Assembly (NCBI GenBank): GCA_038363925.1
Contig: JAQQWL010000001.1
Span: 2,542,001 to 2,606,000, forward strand
Reading direction: 5' to 3'
Origin: Apiospora phragmitis
Lineage: Eukaryota; Ascomycota; Sordariomycetes; Amphisphaeriales; Apiosporaceae
DNA length: 64,000 nt
The translations under genes were made by a program, and so were the position numbers. The notes under the pieces were generated by a model. It did no database searches. It had not been told where the DNA came from and was given only the letters and a program-made list of their open reading frames with translations. Shown here in pieces: positions 61,391-64,000 of the stretch; position 1 is the stretch's first letter, and each line of letters begins with the position of its first letter.

Positions 61391-63175
61391 TTACTTATTC
61401 TGCCTCTTGACCTGTTGTTGCAACCATGTATCGGCATATACTACCCCGTAATCCATTTTACCTACTGCTTCTGCTGCAACTGACAGAAATATCGGGTCGA
61501 TCTCACGAACAATACCGGCTCTATACCAAGATCGGAGCGTCAACGAGATCTACACGATCGTAATGTCAAGAGAGCAGCGGGCTGTAGTTAACAAGCGACC
61601 AGCTGTAGAGAATAACCTCTCGCATTCAGCTGACACAGCCTGTATAGTAAGAAAATCCAATGCCATAAGAGAAAGCCGAGGGTATTTCGAACGTTGCCGA
61701 TGCCAGTATTCTATCGGATCTGACACATTCGAATCGGAAGGCTCGATCGGTTCACCACACCATCGTGTATATTCATCATGAGGCGCCTCGTCATCGTCGG
61801 TCGGCTCGCGGTCGTTTATTGCTGGGGATGATTGGTGTTGTTTATCGAGGTAAGCTCGAAAGCTGTTGGTAATTTGTGCGCGTCGTTCGTTCGGAGCTTG
61901 CTATGGTGTAGGGTTTATCACACTTGAGCCCTTATATTGGTAATACGCGTTGAACTTTGCCCACCGCAGCATTGATGCCGATTTGGTATTCCACCGGATC
62001 GGGTAATTGATAGCGTCGGCATTAAAAGACTCCAATTTCGATAGGATGAACTCGAATCCATTGAGGTAATTGCAGATGCTACCATAGGATCCTTCAAAGC
62101 CGTGTGATCGTTGCCGGATCTGACCATCACCTTCAAGTTGAATAAGGCAGTCTTCAAAAACCTTCAATATTACGGCAATTCTGCTTAGAGCCTGCCAGTC
62201 AGCATCGGTCAGCCAATGGTTTTCCATCAGAAAAACAGGTCGTTGAGCCAAAGGCCTAATCCCAATGCCTCCAGCCAACATATTCTCTCGCTCCCAGGCT
62301 TATTGGTATATAACGCGGGTATGTTCGAGGTAAGGACGTAATTTGATGGCACGTTTGATTATGTAATAGGTTCCTAATTAACGTGTTTAGTTGTCCTTAA
62401 CGAGCTGGAGAGGTTTTCTGCTTCGATTTGCCGGGTTATTAGAATTGGCGTATTTATTCTTTTGATATGCGAGGAATAGCTCGTTAAGCCGGTCGCTTTG
62501 ATCAATAGCGATGACGAGGATCCGAAGCTTGCCGACCGTTCCTTCTTTCCGCCATTGTTCATAATGGCTGGCGGTCATCTCTTGCCCCTCTTCTAGGTAT
62601 GTGGTTATGTTGTCGCTGTCGTTTGGTAAAGGATTTAATAACGCTTTAGCAGCTAGGTTTAGAATGTGACCGAAGTAGCGACCGCGCCGATAACTTTTAT
62701 TAAAGCTAAGCTAGGAACCGATGTAATCTATCGCGGTGTCGATATTGCCGGCGTTATTAAGTATAAAATACCCGACCTTGTTACGAATATTATACGCGTT
62801 AACGACCTTGATTATAGCCTCGCTAATATTCTTATTAAAGTAACGACCGGCAACTTCTAGGAGCCTAAGGATGATCTTCCGAGGTTGATCAGTCGACGCG
62901 TCACGAAAAAAACACGTAAGACCATATATATTCACTCTATTAGTGGCACGCTATCCATTGAAAGTAAAGTGAACCTGCCTCAGGCGCGTCGCGTAACACG
63001 CGAATGATAGTCTGTTGATGACGTTTGAATTCGGAGATGACGCGTGCTCGCATAGTGTTTCGGCTTATTAGAGCTTGGCGTGTTTCGATTTGAAGGTTTA
63101 GGTATGTATAGATAGCGTGGAATTCTTTGAGCTCGATTTAACTAAAGGGCAGAGAGTTATTAACAATCTATTAGA
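61391..63175 (-). mobile_element. hAT-family transposase relic
   Basis: On the minus strand one frame, broken by stops, gives most of a fungal hAT transposase: NLQIETRQALISRNTMRARV, HFTFNG then RATNRVNIYGLTCFF, KVGYFILNNAGNIDTA, GRYFGHILNLAAKAL, EQWRKEGTVGKLRILVIA, TDADWQALSRIAVILKVF and finally the dimerisation domain PIEYWHRQRSKYPRLSLMA, SAECERLFSTAGRLL. At least seven in-frame stops occur, most explainable by G-to-A or C-to-T change of Trp or Gln codons, plus one shift near 62978. The N-terminal zinc finger would lie beyond 63175, in AT-rich sequence, and is unreadable. Inactive. Confidence 0.8.
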
Positions 63176-63179
63176 CCAG

Positions 63180-64000
63180 TAGCCGTTAGAAGTGTTATTT
63201 ATCGAAAGATTTAGTTAATTTATAAATTACTGTGTTTTTATAAATGTTTTATTAATTAAGTTTTATATAAGCGGCTAGATTTAATAATAATCGTTAGTAT
63301 TAATATTATACTTAATCTCTTTTCTCGACTTTATTTTATTAATAAGCGCGGTGATATAATACTTTTTAAAAAGATAGCTTATTATATTTTATAAGCTTTA
63401 ATTAATAACGGTTTTAAGCTGCGGCGTTTAACTAGTAATATAAATCTTATAAGTTTAATATACTTTATAAACGAGCTGCGTATATAAACGAGCTGCGCAC
63501 TTTTTATAATTAAACTTTATAAGTTATAAATTAATTTAATTATAACGTTTATAATTAATTTAAATGTATTAATAATTATTATCTTTAAAGGTTTTTATAT
63601 TATTTTAATAACTACGCGTATTATACCCGGGCTCTTTATAGATTTTATAGCGTTATAAGCGTATTTTAAACGTTTTTTTATAACTACTCCTTCGACGCGA
63701 TTCGTTTTATAACTATTTATTAACGTCTCTTTAAAACTATAGTTTTTTTTAGCTTATATATAAAGTGATCCTTTATCTTATAGCCGTTTCTTTTTCGTAC
63801 GGCGGCGCCGGCTAAATATCTTATTTACTTTTAAAGTGTCGCGTTTTTATTTTTTAAAAGAGTAACTCGATATATAACTTATGTTATAACTTTTACGATC
63901 TAATTAAAACTAATTAAAATAAATATCGGAAAGTTATTTTAATATTATATAAGACGGTTTTAAACGTATTTAGTTTAAGACTAGGCTTTAATCGAGTTAT
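63180..64000. repeat. Second AT-rich, RIP-like block
   Basis: From about 63180 to the window end the sequence becomes AT-rich with few CpA or TpG dinucleotides, like the block at 20.7-25.9 kb. No coding trace could be recovered. It probably includes the 5' end of the hAT element and neighbouring repeats. Confidence 0.7.

Overview
This is eukaryotic DNA from a filamentous ascomycete (Pezizomycotina, probably Sordariomycetes). Genes are split by short GT-AG introns, often with CTAAC or CTGAC branch sites. Typical families are present: HET incompatibility proteins, fungal rhodopsin-domain proteins, an AA9 polysaccharide monooxygenase, mannitol-1-phosphate dehydrogenase, DUF3176 and Clr5/ankyrin proteins. 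Two AT-rich blocks carry the signature of repeat-induced point mutation (RIP). I could not fix the species.

Layout. The left arm (1-20 kb) has five genes, all intact: the 5' part of a rhodopsin-domain membrane protein, a HET protein, the COPI beta' subunit, mannitol-1-phosphate 5-dehydrogenase, a roughly 6.4 kb stretch without genes, and a second, larger HET protein. A short-chain dehydrogenase pseudogene then runs straight into an AT-rich block (about 20.7-25.87 kb). That block is an internally deleted, RIP-mutated Ty1/copia-type LTR retrotransposon with three recognisable LTR copies and a surviving GC-normal piece of gag.

The right arm (25.9-61 kb) holds a GNAT/ankyrin-like protein, relics of two membrane protein genes, a methyltransferase, an intact AA9 enzyme, an ankyrin gene whose 3' end overlaps an antisense fragment of an acyl-CoA oxidase, and a nearby acyl-CoA oxidase ending in the peroxisomal signal SKL. 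It continues with a flavin monooxygenase, a seven-exon secreted protein, a DUF726 lipase-like protein, a small cysteine-rich secreted protein, a clean solo LTR with a GGCCG target duplication, a HAD phosphatase pseudogene, a Dal5-type MFS permease, and a Clr5/ankyrin pseudogene. The right end is a degraded hAT transposase running into a second AT-rich block.

The strongest overall pattern is an asymmetry. Left of the RIP block every gene reads through cleanly once introns are removed. Right of it nearly every gene carries a one-base frameshift or a nonsense codon, the AA9 and small cysteine-rich genes being the clear exceptions. This is either real decay of an accessory segment or a drop in sequence quality; read mapping would decide. 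I see no convincing novel multi-gene system. Housekeeping functions (COPI transport, mannitol cycle) sit at the left; the right is a mix of secreted, defence-type, oxidative and mobile genes typical of accessory fungal regions.
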